Positions 1 through 12,060 of a stretch of 64,000 nucleotides of DNA are shown piece by piece. The stretch's first letter is position 1, and each line of letters begins with the position of its first letter. Source of the DNA: Corynebacterium sp. (GTDB taxonomy: Bacteria; Actinomycetota; Actinomycetes; Mycobacteriales; Mycobacteriaceae); the NCBI RefSeq assembly GCF_030532325.1, contig NZ_JAUNLS010000003.1, positions 90,641 to 154,640 of the forward strand. Reading direction: 5' to 3'. A model generated the notes under the pieces. That model made no database searches and was not told where the DNA came from. It saw only the letters and a program-made list of their open reading frames with translations. The position numbers and the translations under genes were made by a program.

Positions 1-537
1 GTCCGGCCCAAGCCAGGCGCCGGCAGGGGACGCCCCGCCAAGCATTTTCGCCTCACGGACAAGGGGCGCGCCCAGTTTGGGCACGCGTATGACGAGCTGG
101 CTTCCGACGCACTAGCGGCACTGCGCGCCGCGGGCGGCGCGGAGGCCGTGCGCAACTTTGCGCGGGCACGCTTTGAGAAGATGCTCAGCGATCTGCAGCC
201 GCTGCTCGCTGAGGATGAAACGCTCGAGGAGGCAGCGGGTAAACTTGCAGCTGTCCTGGACCAGCATGGCTACGCCGCAACGGTGGCCAGCGCTGGTCAG
301 GGAGTGCAGATCTGTCAGCATCACTGCCCGGTGGCGCACGTAGCCGCCGAGCACCCCGAACTGTGTGAGGCAGAGCAAGAGGTCTTCTCCGCACTGTTAG
401 GCACCCACGTGCAACCGCTGGCCTCGATTGCCGATGGCCACGGAATTTGCACCACAAACATCCCCGTGACGGCCGTGACGCACACGCGGCACGGTCAGAG
501 CACTGAAAACATGAAGCACGAAAGGAGCGGGCTTTGA
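1..537 (+). CDS. sufR: SufR-type Fe-S-sensing ArsR-family regulator (5' end outside window)
   Basis: Only the C-terminal 178 residues are visible; the winged-helix DNA-binding domain lies left of the window. The visible part has a basic segment followed by LTDKG, typical of the wing end of these regulators, and then four cysteines spaced C-X3-C-X12-C-X27-C (QICQHHC ... PELC ... GIC), the pattern expected for the Fe-S cluster that lets SufR sense cluster status. It directly precedes sufB and overlaps its TTG start by 4 bases, so it heads the suf operon and probably represses it when clusters are sufficient. Function is inferred from family and position. Confidence 0.88.
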   Translation, partial: VRPKPGAGRGRPAKHFRLTDKGRAQFGHAYDELASDALAALRAAGGAEAVRNFARARFEKMLSDLQPLLAEDETLEEAAGKLAAVLDQHGYAATVASAGQGVQICQHHCPVAHVAAEHPELCEAEQEVFSALLGTHVQPLASIADGHGICTTNIPVTAVTHTRHGQSTENMKHERSGL

Positions 538-1979
538 CACAGACACAACCAGCGCCAGGGCTTGACACCAAGATGAGCGATGATGAGATCATCTCCTCGA
601 TTGGTGGCTACGAATACGGGTGGCGCGATTCCGACGAAGCCGGCCAGGCCGCACATCGTGGTTTGAGCGAGGACGTTGTCCGCGACATCTCCAAGAAGAA
701 GAACGAGCCGGAATGGATGCTCGAGTCTCGCCTCAAGGCACTGCGTACCTTCAACAAGAAGCCCGTTCCGAAGTGGGGCCCGGATCTCTCCGGAATCGAC
801 TTCGACAACATCAAGTACTTCGTCCGCTCCACCGAGAAGCAGGCGCAGACCTGGGACGATCTGCCAGCCGACATCAAGGAGACCTACGACAAGCTGGGTA
901 TCCCGGATGCCGAGAAGAAGCGCCTGGTCTCCGGCGTGGCCGCGCAGTACGAGTCCGAGGTGGTCTACCACAAGATCCGCGATGACCTGGAGGCCCAGGG
1001 CGTCATCTTCGTCGACACCGACACCGCCGTGCAGGAGTACCCGGAGATACTCCAGGAGTACTTCGGCACTGTCATCCCAGCCGGCGATAATAAGTTCTCC
1101 GCCCTCAACAACGCCTGCTGGTCCGGCGGCTCCTTCGTGTACGTGCCCAAGGGCGTGCACGTGGACATCCCGCTGCAGGCCTACTTCCGCATCAACACCG
1201 AAAACATGGGCCAGTTCGAGCGCACCCTCATCATTGTGGAGGAGGACGCCTACGTCCACTACATCGAGGGCTGCACGGCGCCGATCTACAACTCTGACTC
1301 CCTGCATACCGGTGTCATCGAGATCGTGGTGAAGAAGGGCGGCCGCTGCCGCTACACCACCATCCAGAACTGGTCCACCAACGTCTACAACCTGGTGACC
1401 CAGCGCGCCAAGGTGGAAGAGGGCGGCACCATGGAGTGGGTCGATGGCAACATCGGCTCCAAGGTCACCATGAAGTACCCCTCCTGCTGGCTCATGGGCG
1501 AGCACGCCAAGGGCGAGGTCCTCTCCCTGGCCTTTGCCGGCGAGGGCCAGGTGCAGGACACCGGCTCCAAGATGGTGCACATGGCACCGAACACCTCCTC
1601 CAACATCGTGTCCAAGTCCGTGGCCCGCAACGGCGGCCGCGCGGCCTACCGCGGTCTGGTGCAGGTCAACGCCAATGCCTCGCGTTCCACCGCCAACGTG
1701 GAATGCGACGCGCTGCTGGTGGATAACGACTCGCGCTCGGATACCTACCCCTACAACGACATCCGCAACGATCACGTGCGTCTGGGCCACGAGGCCACTG
1801 TCTCCCAGGTTTCTGAGGAGCAGCTGTTCTACCTCATGTCCCGCGGCATCGCTGAGGAAGAGGCCATGGCGATGATCGTCCGCGGCTTCGTCGAGCCGAT
1901 TGCCAAGGAGCTCCCGATGGAATACGCCCTCGAGCTCAACCGCCTAATCGAACTGCAGATGGAAGGATCGGTGGGCTAA
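534..1979 (+). CDS. sufB: SufB, Fe-S cluster scaffold subunit
   Basis: 481 residues, the usual SufB length. It is the cytosolic scaffold subunit of the SufBCD complex on which Fe-S clusters are built from SufS/SufU sulfur. The beta-helix core motifs ([17 protein letters not shown], later [21 protein letters not shown]) and the C-terminal LMSRGI segment match the family. The start is TTG at 534, supported by AAAGGAG seven bases upstream and by the 4-base overlap with sufR; the next in-frame ATG at 573 lacks a good ribosome site. It is immediately followed by sufD. Confidence 0.97.
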   Translation: MTQTQPAPGLDTKMSDDEIISSIGGYEYGWRDSDEAGQAAHRGLSEDVVRDISKKKNEPEWMLESRLKALRTFNKKPVPKWGPDLSGIDFDNIKYFVRSTEKQAQTWDDLPADIKETYDKLGIPDAEKKRLVSGVAAQYESEVVYHKIRDDLEAQGVIFVDTDTAVQEYPEILQEYFGTVIPAGDNKFSALNNACWSGGSFVYVPKGVHVDIPLQAYFRINTENMGQFERTLIIVEEDAYVHYIEGCTAPIYNSDSLHTGVIEIVVKKGGRCRYTTIQNWSTNVYNLVTQRAKVEEGGTMEWVDGNIGSKVTMKYPSCWLMGEHAKGEVLSLAFAGEGQVQDTGSKMVHMAPNTSSNIVSKSVARNGGRAAYRGLVQVNANASRSTANVECDALLVDNDSRSDTYPYNDIRNDHVRLGHEATVSQVSEEQLFYLMSRGIAEEEAMAMIVRGFVEPIAKELPMEYALELNRLIELQMEGSVG

Positions 1980-3164
1980 GTGGTAGCCTCCAACGAATTC
2001 AACCCCGCTGACGTCACCAAGGGCGATCAGTTCACCTCCTTTAACGTCGAGGACTTCCCGGTACCGCACGGCAAGGACGAGGTCTGGCGCTTCATTTCCC
2101 TGCGCAAGCTGCGCGGCCTGCACACCGGTGACTTCGCCCCGGCAGCCGCACAGAGGATTTCCGTGACCACGCCCGCTGGCGTGAGCTCCGAGACCGTCGC
2201 GCCGGATGACCACCGCCTGGGCACCGCCGGCGCTCCCGCGGACCGCGTGGCGGCCCAGGCCTGGACCTCCATGCCTGAGGCGCAGATCGTCACCATCGAC
2301 GCCGAGGCCCGCCCGGAGGAGCCGGTGGAGATCACCATCACCGGCGCCGGTGAGGGCGTGACCACCTTCGGCGCTACATCCGTGCAGGTGGGCCACCACG
2401 CGGAGGCCGTCGTCGTACTGAAGTACGAGGGCAGCGGCACCCACGCGGATAACGTCGAGTTCATCGTGGGCGACGGCGCACAGCTCACCGTCATCGTCGA
2501 CGCCGACTGGAACGACGACGCCCTGCACCTGTCCCATCAGATCGTCTCCATGGGCCGCGACGCCGTGCTGCGGCACAACACAGCAATCTTCGGCGGCGAG
2601 ATCGTGCGCATCGTGCCGCGCGTGGTCTTCAACGCCCCGGGTGCCGACGCCGAGATGAACGGTGTCTACTTCGCTGATGCCGGCCAGTACTTCGAGAACC
2701 GCCTGCTGGTGGACCACGACGTGCCCAACTGCCGCTCCCGCGTCTTCTACAAGGGCGCGCTGCAGGGCGCTACCGAGGAGGAGCTGGCACAAAGCACCGG
2801 GCGCGCCCCGGAGGCCCGCACCTGCTGGGTCGGTGACGTCCTCATCCGCAAGAACGCCACCAATACGGATACCTACGAGACCAATAACAACCTGATTCTC
2901 ACCGACGGCGCTCGTGCGGACGCCATCCCGAACCTGGAGATCCAGACCGGTGAGATCGTCGGCGCGGGCCACGCAGCCACCGTCGGCCGCTTCGATGACC
3001 TGGAGGTCTTCTACCTCATGTCGCGCGGCATCCCGGCGGCCGAGGCACGCCGCCTCATCATCCGCGGTTTCTTCTCCGAGGTCATCAACCGCATGCCGGT
3101 CGAGTCCTTGCGTGAGGACCTGGAGAACCGCGTCATCGACGAGCTCGCCAAGATTAACGCCTAA
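1980..3164 (+). CDS. sufD: SufD, Fe-S assembly scaffold partner
   Basis: 394 residues; second scaffold subunit of the SufBC2D complex, needed for iron acquisition and complex stability. The GTG start directly abuts the sufB stop, so translation is likely coupled. It shares the SufB/SufD C-terminal fold, including YLMSRGIPAAEARRLIIRGF, and the preceding beta-helix with the conserved HxxxxxAxxGGE-type segment (HNTAIFGGEIVRIV). The N-terminal third is specific to SufD and less conserved. Operon gene between sufB and sufC. Confidence 0.96.
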   Translation: MVASNEFNPADVTKGDQFTSFNVEDFPVPHGKDEVWRFISLRKLRGLHTGDFAPAAAQRISVTTPAGVSSETVAPDDHRLGTAGAPADRVAAQAWTSMPEAQIVTIDAEARPEEPVEITITGAGEGVTTFGATSVQVGHHAEAVVVLKYEGSGTHADNVEFIVGDGAQLTVIVDADWNDDALHLSHQIVSMGRDAVLRHNTAIFGGEIVRIVPRVVFNAPGADAEMNGVYFADAGQYFENRLLVDHDVPNCRSRVFYKGALQGATEEELAQSTGRAPEARTCWVGDVLIRKNATNTDTYETNNNLILTDGARADAIPNLEIQTGEIVGAGHAATVGRFDDLEVFYLMSRGIPAAEARRLIIRGFFSEVINRMPVESLREDLENRVIDELAKINA

Positions 3165-3190
3165 ATACACCCGAAAGCAGGAATACAGCT

Positions 3191-5688
<2,498 letters not shown>

Positions 5689-5689
<1 letters not shown>

Positions 5690-6096
5690 TGGCTGATCCC
5701 GTAGATCCGTACCAGAACGCCAACTCCTCCTTCGACGGTGGCGGCGAGCGCCCCGAGCAGACGGAGGAGCAGATTTCCAAGGCTTTTGACATCACCGAGT
5801 ACATGCGCGATGTCATCGACCCCGAGTTGGGCATCAACGTCGTCGACCTCGGCCTGGTCTATGACCTGTGGCTGGAGGAGATCGACGGCAAGGAGACCGC
5901 CGTGCTCAACATGACCCTGACCTCGCCGGCCTGTCCGCTCACCGATGTCATTGCCGAGCAAGTCGAGGACATCATCGTCGGCCACAAGCTCGCCGAGGCC
6001 GTCCAGCTCAACTGGGTGTGGATGCCGCCGTGGGGCCCGAACATGATCACCGAGGAGGGCCGCGAGCAGCTCCAGGCCCTGGGGTTTGCGGTTTAG
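5689..6096 (+). CDS. sufT: SufT, MIP18/DUF59-family Fe-S maturation factor
   Basis: 135 residues; last gene of the suf operon. DUF59 (MIP18-like) proteins help deliver Fe-S clusters to target proteins. The core DPELGINVVDLGLVYDL is at about residues 44-60, and the reactive Cys82 lies in TSPACPLTD. The first 30 residues are an acidic, probably disordered extension. It starts on the last base of sufU. A strong hairpin follows at 6165-6208, so the operon probably ends here. Confidence 0.93.
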
Positions 6097-6164
6097 GCAC
6101 CGCACTCCATATCAGCAATCGATATCGGTAGTCCATATCGGCACTGACATAGCTGTGCTTAGCG

Positions 6165-6208
6165 ACGCCGCGATGCACCATGCCACACCGCCGTGGGCAT
6201 CGCGGCGT
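6165..6208 (+). terminator. Terminator of the suf operon
   Basis: Perfect 12-base stem (6165-6176 with 6197-6208, ACGCCGCGATGC and its complement), a 20-base loop, then TTAGCTTATTTTTG. The T-rich tail and position after sufT support intrinsic termination. The interval 6100-6150 also holds three CATATC/GATATC words, which I could not assign. Confidence 0.75.
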
Positions 6209-6231
6209 TTAGCTTATTTTTGCCTGGTTGG

Positions 6232-6245
6232 TACAATTTTCCCCC
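6232..6245 (+). promoter_or_regulatory. Leaderless promoter -10 of the ABC-F gene
   Basis: TACAAT at 6232-6237 ends 8 bases before GTG 6246, with no Shine-Dalgarno sequence between. Transcription would begin at or next to the start codon. Confidence 0.6.
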
Positions 6246-7877
6246 GTGATTGTGACCAATGATTTCGAGGTGCGCGTCGGCGCACGGACGCTTCTGGACG
6301 CACCCGGCCAGCACCTGCGCGTGCAGCCGGGAGATCGCATTGGCTTGGTGGGCCGCAACGGCGCGGGAAAGACCACCACCATGCGCATCTTGGCGGGGGA
6401 GACCGAGCCCTATGGCGGCTCGGTGACGCGCTCCGGGCCCATTGGTTACCTGCCGCAGGATTCCCGCGAGGGCAACATTGAGCAGACCGCGCGCGAGCGC
6501 GTACTCTCCGCGCGCGGCCTCGACCAGATCAAGCGCCGCATGGCCAAGCAGCAGGAGATTATGGAGACCACCGAGTCCGACTCCCACCGCGATAAAGCCA
6601 TCCGCAAGTTCTCCCGCTTGGAAGAGGAGTACCACGCGCTAGGCGGCTACGAGGCCGACGCCGAGTGCGCCCAGATCTGCGATAACCTGGGCCTGCCGCA
6701 GCGCATCCTGGACCAGCCGCTCAAGACGCTCTCCGGCGGTCAGCGCCGCCGTGTCGAGCTGGCGCAGATTCTTTTTGCCGCCACCGAGGGCTCCGGCAAG
6801 TCCCGCACCACGCTGCTGTTGGACGAGCCCACCAACCACCTGGACGCGGACTCGATTGTGTGGCTGCGCGGCTTCCTGGCCAAGCACGAGGGTGGCCTGG
6901 TGATGATCTCCCACGACGTCGACTTGCTTGAGGCCGTGTGCAACAAGATCTGGTTCCTTGACGCCGTGCGCGGGGAGGCGGACATCTACAACATGGGCTT
7001 CAAGAAGTACCTCGACGCCCGCGCCACCGACGAGGCGCGCCGCCGCCGCGAGCGAGCCAACGCGGAAAAGAAGGCCTCCGCCCTGCAGAAGCAGGCGGCC
7101 AAGCTGGGGGCGAAGGCCACCAAGGCCGCCGCCGCCAAGCAGATGCTGGCGCGTGCGGACCGCATGATGAGCGAGCTGGACGAGGTTCGCGTGGCCGATA
7201 AGGTGGCCCACATCAAGTTCCCGGAGCCCGCGCCCTGCGGCAAGACGCCAATGAACGCCAAGGGCTTGACCAAGATGTATGGCTCGCTCGAGGTCTTCGC
7301 CGGCGTGGACCTCGCTATTGATAAGGGTTCGCGCGTGGTGGTCCTGGGCTATAACGGCGCCGGCAAGACCACGCTGCTCAAGCTCCTGGCGGGTGTGGAG
7401 CGTACCGACGGCGAGGGCGGCATCGTCACCGGCCACGGGTTGCGCATTGGCTACTTTGCCCAGGAGCACGACAACATCGATCCGGATAAGACGGTGTGGG
7501 AGAACACCATCGACGCCTGCCCGGACGCCGGCCAGCAGGATCTCCGTGGACTGCTCGGTGCCTTCATGTTCTCCGGCGACAAGCTGGAGCAACCTGCCGG
7601 CACGCTTTCCGGCGGTGAAAAGACCCGCCTCTCGCTGGCCACTCTGGTCTCTTCCCGCGCCAACGTGCTGCTCCTCGACGAGCCCACCAACAACCTCGAC
7701 CCGCAGTCCCGCGAGCAGGTGCTCGACGCTCTGGGCACGTACACGGGTGCGGTGGTGCTGGTCACTCACGATCCGGGCGCGGTCAAGGCGCTCAACCCCG
7801 AGCGCGTCATCATCATGCCCGACGGCGACGAGGATCTGTGGAGCGACGAGTACATGGAAATCGTGGAGCTAGCCTAA
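6246..7877 (+). CDS. ABC-F family ATPase (ribosome-associated)
   Basis: 543 residues from GTG 6246 (MIVTNDFEVRVG). It has two ABC modules and no membrane domain, as in ABC-F proteins that act on the ribosome. Walker A motifs are GRNGAGKTT and GYNGAGKTT, signatures LSGGQRRR and LSGGEKTR, and Walker B sites both run into LLDEPTNHLD or LLDEPTNNLD. A charged, Ala/Lys-rich helical linker separates the modules around residues 255-315. An upstream TTG at 6228 lies inside the promoter, so I reject it. Which subfamily it belongs to, and whether it gives antibiotic protection, cannot be told from sequence alone. Confidence 0.92.
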   Translation: MIVTNDFEVRVGARTLLDAPGQHLRVQPGDRIGLVGRNGAGKTTTMRILAGETEPYGGSVTRSGPIGYLPQDSREGNIEQTARERVLSARGLDQIKRRMAKQQEIMETTESDSHRDKAIRKFSRLEEEYHALGGYEADAECAQICDNLGLPQRILDQPLKTLSGGQRRRVELAQILFAATEGSGKSRTTLLLDEPTNHLDADSIVWLRGFLAKHEGGLVMISHDVDLLEAVCNKIWFLDAVRGEADIYNMGFKKYLDARATDEARRRRERANAEKKASALQKQAAKLGAKATKAAAAKQMLARADRMMSELDEVRVADKVAHIKFPEPAPCGKTPMNAKGLTKMYGSLEVFAGVDLAIDKGSRVVVLGYNGAGKTTLLKLLAGVERTDGEGGIVTGHGLRIGYFAQEHDNIDPDKTVWENTIDACPDAGQQDLRGLLGAFMFSGDKLEQPAGTLSGGEKTRLSLATLVSSRANVLLLDEPTNNLDPQSREQVLDALGTYTGAVVLVTHDPGAVKALNPERVIIMPDGDEDLWSDEYMEIVELA

Positions 7878-7944
7878 TGGGCACCGTCCGCACCGCGAGC
7901 TGCTGCGCGCCGCTGCGGTGCTGGCCCGGATCGCCTAAGCGGCG

Positions 7945-9309
7945 CTAGTTGCGGAAGCCGTGCACGGGCGCGGGGATGAAGCCGCCGCGCTCGATGAAGG
8001 TGGTGTTACCCACCTCGTTGACGGGGATGACCGGGGCGTAGCCTAGGAGCCCGCCGAAGTTGACCTCGTCACCGGCCTTGGTGCCTGGGGCAGGGATGAC
8101 GCGCACGGCGGTGGTCTTATGGTTCATCACGCCGATGGCGGCCTCGTCCGCGATCATGCCGGCGATGGTGGTGGCCGGGGTGTCGCCCGGGATGGCGATC
8201 ATGTCCAGGCCCACCGAGCAGATCGACGTCATGGCCTCGAGCTTGTCCACGCTGATGGCGCCGCTGCGTACGGCGTCGATCATGCCCTTGTCCTCGGAGA
8301 CCGGGATGAAGGAGCCAGACAAGCCGCCCACGCGGGAGCACGCCATCATGCCGCCTTTCTTCACGGCGTCGTTAAGCAAGGCCAAGGCGGCGGTGGTGCC
8401 GTGGGTGCCCACCTGGTCCAGGCCCATGTGCTCCAGGATGTGGGCCACGGAATCACCCAACTCCGCGGTGGGGGCCAAGGAGAGATCGATGATGCCGAAG
8501 GGAACCCCGAGACGCTCGGAGGCCATGTTGCCCACCAGCTGGCCCGCCCGGGTGATCTTGAAGGCGGCCTTCTTGACTTCCTCTGCCACTTGGTCCAGGC
8601 TCGCCCCCTCGAGGCTGCCGAGGGCGCGGTCCACCACGCCCGGGCCGGACACGCCGACGGAGACCACGCAATCGGGCTCCTCGACGCCGTGGAAAGCGCC
8701 GGCCATGAAGGGGTTATCGCCCACGGCGTTGGCAAAGACCACCAGCTTGGCGCAGCCGATGGCGCTGCGATCCGCGGTGAGCTCGGCGGCCTCCTTGACA
8801 ATGCGACCCATCTGCGCGGCGGCGTTCATGTTGATGCCTGCGCGGGAGGAGGCAATATTGACCGAGGAGCACACAGCCCCGGTCTCGTTGAGGGCCTCTG
8901 GGATGGAGCGGATGAGCTTCTTCTCCGCGGTGGTCGCGCCCTTCTCCACGAGGGCGGAGTAGCCGCCGACGAAGCTGACGCCGGTCTCGGTGGCCGCCTT
9001 GTCCAGTGCGCGGGCCACGTCCACGGGGTTGCCCTCCACGCCGGCGACGACGAGCGCGACCGGGGTCACCGAGATGCGCTTATTCACAATCGGAATGCCG
9101 AGCTCGGCCTCGATGCCCTCGCAAACCTCGACGAGGCGGGCGGCCCGGGTGGTCACGAGGTCATAGACCGCCTGCGCGGTGGCTTCCATGGTGGGGCGGG
9201 TGCAGCCGAGCAAGGAGATACCCATGGTCACGGTGCGGATGTCGAGGCGGTACTTCTCGATCATCTCGATGGTGTCGAGGATGCTGGTGGTGTTGAAACG
9301 ATTAAGCAT
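7945..9309 (-). CDS. DUF711/UPF0210 (PFL-family) protein
   Basis: 454 residues, close to the usual length of this widespread uncharacterised family; a glycyl-radical-like fold has been reported but the activity is unknown. Opening [20 protein letters not shown] and the internal Gly-rich segments are typical. It lies 2 bases downstream of the ACT-domain gene on the same strand, a conserved pairing in many bacteria, so the ACT protein may sense an amino acid for it. It converges with the ABC-F gene. Confidence 0.92.
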   Translation of the reverse strand: MLNRFNTTSILDTIEMIEKYRLDIRTVTMGISLLGCTRPTMEATAQAVYDLVTTRAARLVEVCEGIEAELGIPIVNKRISVTPVALVVAGVEGNPVDVARALDKAATETGVSFVGGYSALVEKGATTAEKKLIRSIPEALNETGAVCSSVNIASSRAGINMNAAAQMGRIVKEAAELTADRSAIGCAKLVVFANAVGDNPFMAGAFHGVEEPDCVVSVGVSGPGVVDRALGSLEGASLDQVAEEVKKAAFKITRAGQLVGNMASERLGVPFGIIDLSLAPTAELGDSVAHILEHMGLDQVGTHGTTAALALLNDAVKKGGMMACSRVGGLSGSFIPVSEDKGMIDAVRSGAISVDKLEAMTSICSVGLDMIAIPGDTPATTIAGMIADEAAIGVMNHKTTAVRVIPAPGTKAGDEVNFGGLLGYAPVIPVNEVGNTTFIERGGFIPAPVHGFRN

Positions 9310-9311
9310 GG

Positions 9312-9581
9312 CTAGATCTCATTCATCGCCGTGAACAGCGCCTCGGACTGCACGCGGATGGACTGGTTGATCTTTTCACCCACGGTGTTCATCCGCTCCT
9401 GGATCTGCTCAAGGCTCACTTTCTGCTCATCGAATTCCACACGCAGAATCATGGTGAAGAACCCGGACATGAGGGTCTGGGAGACGTCGACGATGTTGAC
9501 GCCCAGCTCGGCGAGGTTGGTGGTTACGGCGGCGATGATTCCGGTGTTATCGACACCGGTGACGGTCATGATGGCAATCAT
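9312..9581 (-). CDS. Small ACT-domain protein (UPF0237)
   Basis: 89 residues from ATG 9581. A single ACT domain ([16 protein letters not shown] ... [15 protein letters not shown]) with no other domain; such proteins bind small ligands, often amino acids. It is co-oriented with and 2 bases upstream of the DUF711 gene, so the two form an operon. I rejected the longer open frame to 9827 because it runs over the divergent SDR gene and is non-conserved. TAAGAT at 9594-9589 (minus strand) ends seven bases before the ATG, supporting a leaderless start. Confidence 0.9.
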   Translation of the reverse strand: MIAIMTVTGVDNTGIIAAVTTNLAELGVNIVDVSQTLMSGFFTMILRVEFDEQKVSLEQIQERMNTVGEKINQSIRVQSEALFTAMNEI

Positions 9582-9594
9582 GCTGATTATCTTA
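9582..9594 (-). promoter_or_regulatory. Leaderless promoter -10 of the ACT/DUF711 operon
   Basis: Minus-strand TAAGAT (9594-9589) is followed by seven bases and then ATG 9581, without a ribosome site. Confidence 0.55.
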
Positions 9595-9681
9595 GCTGCC
9601 CGCCCGGTGACGCTCGCGTGTGCCATGGCGCAGATGCCGCTGGCGTGCGCGGGGACGGTGGTCGCGCTCGGATCACCCGCG

Positions 9682-9693
9682 TAGGGTGGGGCC
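9682..9693 (+). promoter_or_regulatory. Leaderless promoter -10 of the SDR-like gene
   Basis: TAGGGT at 9682-9687 ends six bases before ATG 9694, and no Shine-Dalgarno sequence is present. Confidence 0.5.
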
Positions 9694-10362
9694 ATGACTG
9701 ATTCACAGAAGAAAGTTTTGTACATCGGCGGACACGGCAAAGTAGGCCTTCTGGCTGCACCGATGCTATCTGAGGCAGGGCACGAGGTCCACAGCTTAAT
9801 CCGCAAGCAGGAGCAGGTGAAGGACATCGAGAAGCTGGGCGCTCAGGCAGAGCTTTACGACGTCACCCAGCTCAGCGTCGAGGACTGGGCCGAGCTGCTC
9901 ACGGCTTATGACGTCGTCGTGTGGGGCGCCGGCAACGGCGGCCGCGCGGGAGCAGAGGTCACCACGGCTGTGGACCGCGACGCCGCACTGGCCTCAATAG
10001 AGGCCCTGGAGAAGCTCAAGGCCGAGGGCAAGAACGTTCCCGGCTACGTCATGATTTCCTACATGGGCGCCACCAAGAACACCACCGATCCCTCGGACGA
10101 GTCCTGGTACGCCTACGTGGAGGCAAAGAAGGACGTGGACAACAAGCTCAACTCCACGGATCTCAACTACCTCATCCTCGGCCCCGCGGCGCTGACCGAG
10201 GAGCCCGCGCAGGGCATTGAGGTCATCGATAAGCCCTCGCGTGAGGCAACGACCTCCCGCGAGCTGGTGGCCCAGGTGGTCACCGAGGTGGTCGGCCGCG
10301 ACACCTTCCCGGCCACCCCGCTGGAGTTCATCGACGGCGACGGCAAGGTTGCCGATATCTAG
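9694..10362 (+). CDS. Atypical short-chain dehydrogenase, NAD(P)-binding (YhfK/NmrA-like)
   Basis: 222 residues. The N-terminal Rossmann segment is KVLYIGGHGKVGLLAAPML, an atypical SDR glycine motif (GGxGKVG) like the NAD(P)H-binding proteins of the YhfK/NmrA type. There is no YxxxK catalytic pair in the classical place, although SYMGA and SWYAYVEAKKDVD stand at the corresponding region. Substrate unknown. Its last 35 bases overlap the end of the convergent membrane-protein gene. Confidence 0.85.
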   Translation: MTDSQKKVLYIGGHGKVGLLAAPMLSEAGHEVHSLIRKQEQVKDIEKLGAQAELYDVTQLSVEDWAELLTAYDVVVWGAGNGGRAGAEVTTAVDRDAALASIEALEKLKAEGKNVPGYVMISYMGATKNTTDPSDESWYAYVEAKKDVDNKLNSTDLNYLILGPAALTEEPAQGIEVIDKPSREATTSRELVAQVVTEVVGRDTFPATPLEFIDGDGKVADI

Positions 10363-11134
10363 CTGCCCGTGAACTATCGGGGGTGAACGATCGGGGGTCG
10401 AAGCCGGGGCGCAAGGCAGCATTGACCCCGGCTTCAATCTGTTCTTCATTGAGACCGTGGCACACGGAGGCCTGGCTCAGTGGCTTTCCCTCCAGGCAGG
10501 CGACGAGCGTCCAGCCGTTGTCGCGGGCGAAGGTGGCCTCCTTCTCGCTTTCGACGACGACACAGCCGATCTCCTCCACGTGCTCCGGATTCCCGAAGTC
10601 AAGGTCCTCGGTGACGATTTCCTCCACGTGGCCGTCGGGCAGGATCACTCGCGCCTTGGCTGCGGTGGTGTAGTAGTTCGGGGAACCCTCGCCGCCGTCG
10701 CGCAGCGTGCACCAACACTCGCTGAGCAGGGCAGGGTAATAGTTCACCCAGCCGTGCGTGAAGGCCTCGTGGTAGTGCCGCGGGCCACCGGTGAGACGCC
10801 AAAAATCGCGCACTGCGATGTAGAGGACGAAGAAGCAAAAGGCAGTAAATAGCACATATTCCCAGAGCTTGATGGACTCCCCGAAGAGGAAGACCACCGT
10901 TGTGGGCACCCACAGCACGAGGAATACTCCGAAGCTGATTCTGGGGTTCTTGAGCTCCTCGGCCGTGGCCTTGAACCCGCCGGGCGCAGATCCGGCCTGG
11001 GCCAGCGCACGGGCCACGTGGGGAGTCCGCGGCTGCGGGTTCCTCTCCTGCACTGCGCTCCTGTTGCCCGGCATGAGGCGCGGGCTGATCGTCTTCTCAC
11101 CCGTCAGCAGCGGAGTAATCAGGAAGTCTGCCAT
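10328..11134 (-). CDS. Hypothetical two-TM membrane protein, paralogue of the next gene
   Basis: 268 residues, function not recognised. The basic N-terminal region (about 60 residues) is followed by two hydrophobic helices (around 67-88 and 90-110) and a soluble C-terminal domain with GWVNYYPALLSE and a stretch ending VILPDGHVEEIV. The upstream neighbour shows the same plan and the related GWISFYPALVGE, so they look like duplicated copies. No catalytic motif is apparent. The last 35 bases overlap the SDR-like gene convergently. No clear ribosome site precedes ATG 11134, so the start is less certain. Confidence 0.72.
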   Translation of the reverse strand: MADFLITPLLTGEKTISPRLMPGNRSAVQERNPQPRTPHVARALAQAGSAPGGFKATAEELKNPRISFGVFLVLWVPTTVVFLFGESIKLWEYVLFTAFCFFVLYIAVRDFWRLTGGPRHYHEAFTHGWVNYYPALLSECWCTLRDGGEGSPNYYTTAAKARVILPDGHVEEIVTEDLDFGNPEHVEEIGCVVVESEKEATFARDNGWTLVACLEGKPLSQASVCHGLNEEQIEAGVNAALRPGFDPRSFTPDSSRAARYRQPCRRRR

Positions 11135-11193
11135 GGTGTCACGCTCGTGCTTTCAGCTCATTGTCCAGTGCGGACGGTGGTGATGTGCTGTGC

Positions 11194-11970
11194 CTATTGC
11201 TGGGGCACCCAGTTCTGCTCGGCGAAGGCAAAGAGCGCCTCCTGTTGGTCGCGCTTCAGGCCCGTGGAGAGCTCCGCGCGCGGCTCGTTGAGGGCGTGAT
11301 TGATGCCCACAATGGCCCAGCCGTTGTTGTCGTTGAAGTCCACGAAGGCGGAGTCCGGCCCGGCGGCCATATTAAATCCCCTCTTGCGATACCACGCGGG
11401 CCTGCGGTTGAGCTGGAACTCGTAGGAGTGCATGCGGTTCATGGAACCATCCGGGAAGAGCACCAGCAGTGGGGCCTTGTACATGTAGTGGGTGGTGTCC
11501 CCGTTATCTGAGCTCGTGGTGTAGGTGCGGTGCAGGTAGATTTCCCCCACCAGGGCGGGGTAGAAGCTGATCCAGCCGTTGCGCCAGGCAGCGGCCAAGC
11601 GCGTGCGTTCCTTGGATTGCCGGATCAGAAGGAAGCCGCCGATGAAGGCGAAGAGCAGGCCAAGCCCAACGAAGAACAAGCCGTGCCAATCAAAATCAGA
11701 AAATCCGCCCGTAAACCAGCTGAACACCCCGCCCATGAGAGCAAAAAAGACGCCAAAGATGAGGAAAAAGAAGTAGACGAAGGTGGATAGCAGTGAGACC
11801 CGCGCTCCCGGCGCAGGCCCGGTGGACTCAATAACCTGGTGCGAGCCGCTGAGATCGGGGTGCGGGTTCGCAGAATGGTAGTAGCTGGAGTCCTTAGTCG
11901 GGGTGAGCGTATTGCTGGTCTCCGACAGCGGCCGGAGCTCGCTGCGCGGCAGGCGGAGGGGCTGGGGCAT
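11194..11970 (-). CDS. Hypothetical two-TM membrane protein, paralogue of the preceding gene
   Basis: 258 residues from ATG 11970. A TTG at 11997, nine codons upstream and preceded by an AGGAGA site, is a possible alternative start. A hydrophilic N-terminus with SYYHSANPHPD, two Phe-rich TM helices (FVYFFFLIFGVFFALMGG and LFFVGLGLLFAFIGGFLL), then a soluble domain with GWISFYPALVGEIYLHR and VLFPDGSMNRM. It shares layout and short motifs with the neighbouring gene. No known domain recognised; membrane-anchored with a cytosolic or extracytosolic sensor-like domain is all that can be said. Confidence 0.75.
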   Translation of the reverse strand: MPQPLRLPRSELRPLSETSNTLTPTKDSSYYHSANPHPDLSGSHQVIESTGPAPGARVSLLSTFVYFFFLIFGVFFALMGGVFSWFTGGFSDFDWHGLFFVGLGLLFAFIGGFLLIRQSKERTRLAAAWRNGWISFYPALVGEIYLHRTYTTSSDNGDTTHYMYKAPLLVLFPDGSMNRMHSYEFQLNRRPAWYRKRGFNMAAGPDSAFVDFNDNNGWAIVGINHALNEPRAELSTGLKRDQQEALFAFAEQNWVPQQ

Positions 11971-12060
11971 GGCTATCCTCTGCGGTGATCTAGGCAACAG
12001 TTCTCTCCTAGAGTACCGAAGACTCCGCCCCGCGCCCGGGTGAGTGCTCCCGTGTGGGAC

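Noticed and set aside
495..1790. 431-codon minus-strand frame over sufB
   Set aside because: Shadow frame; sufB is unambiguous on the plus strand.
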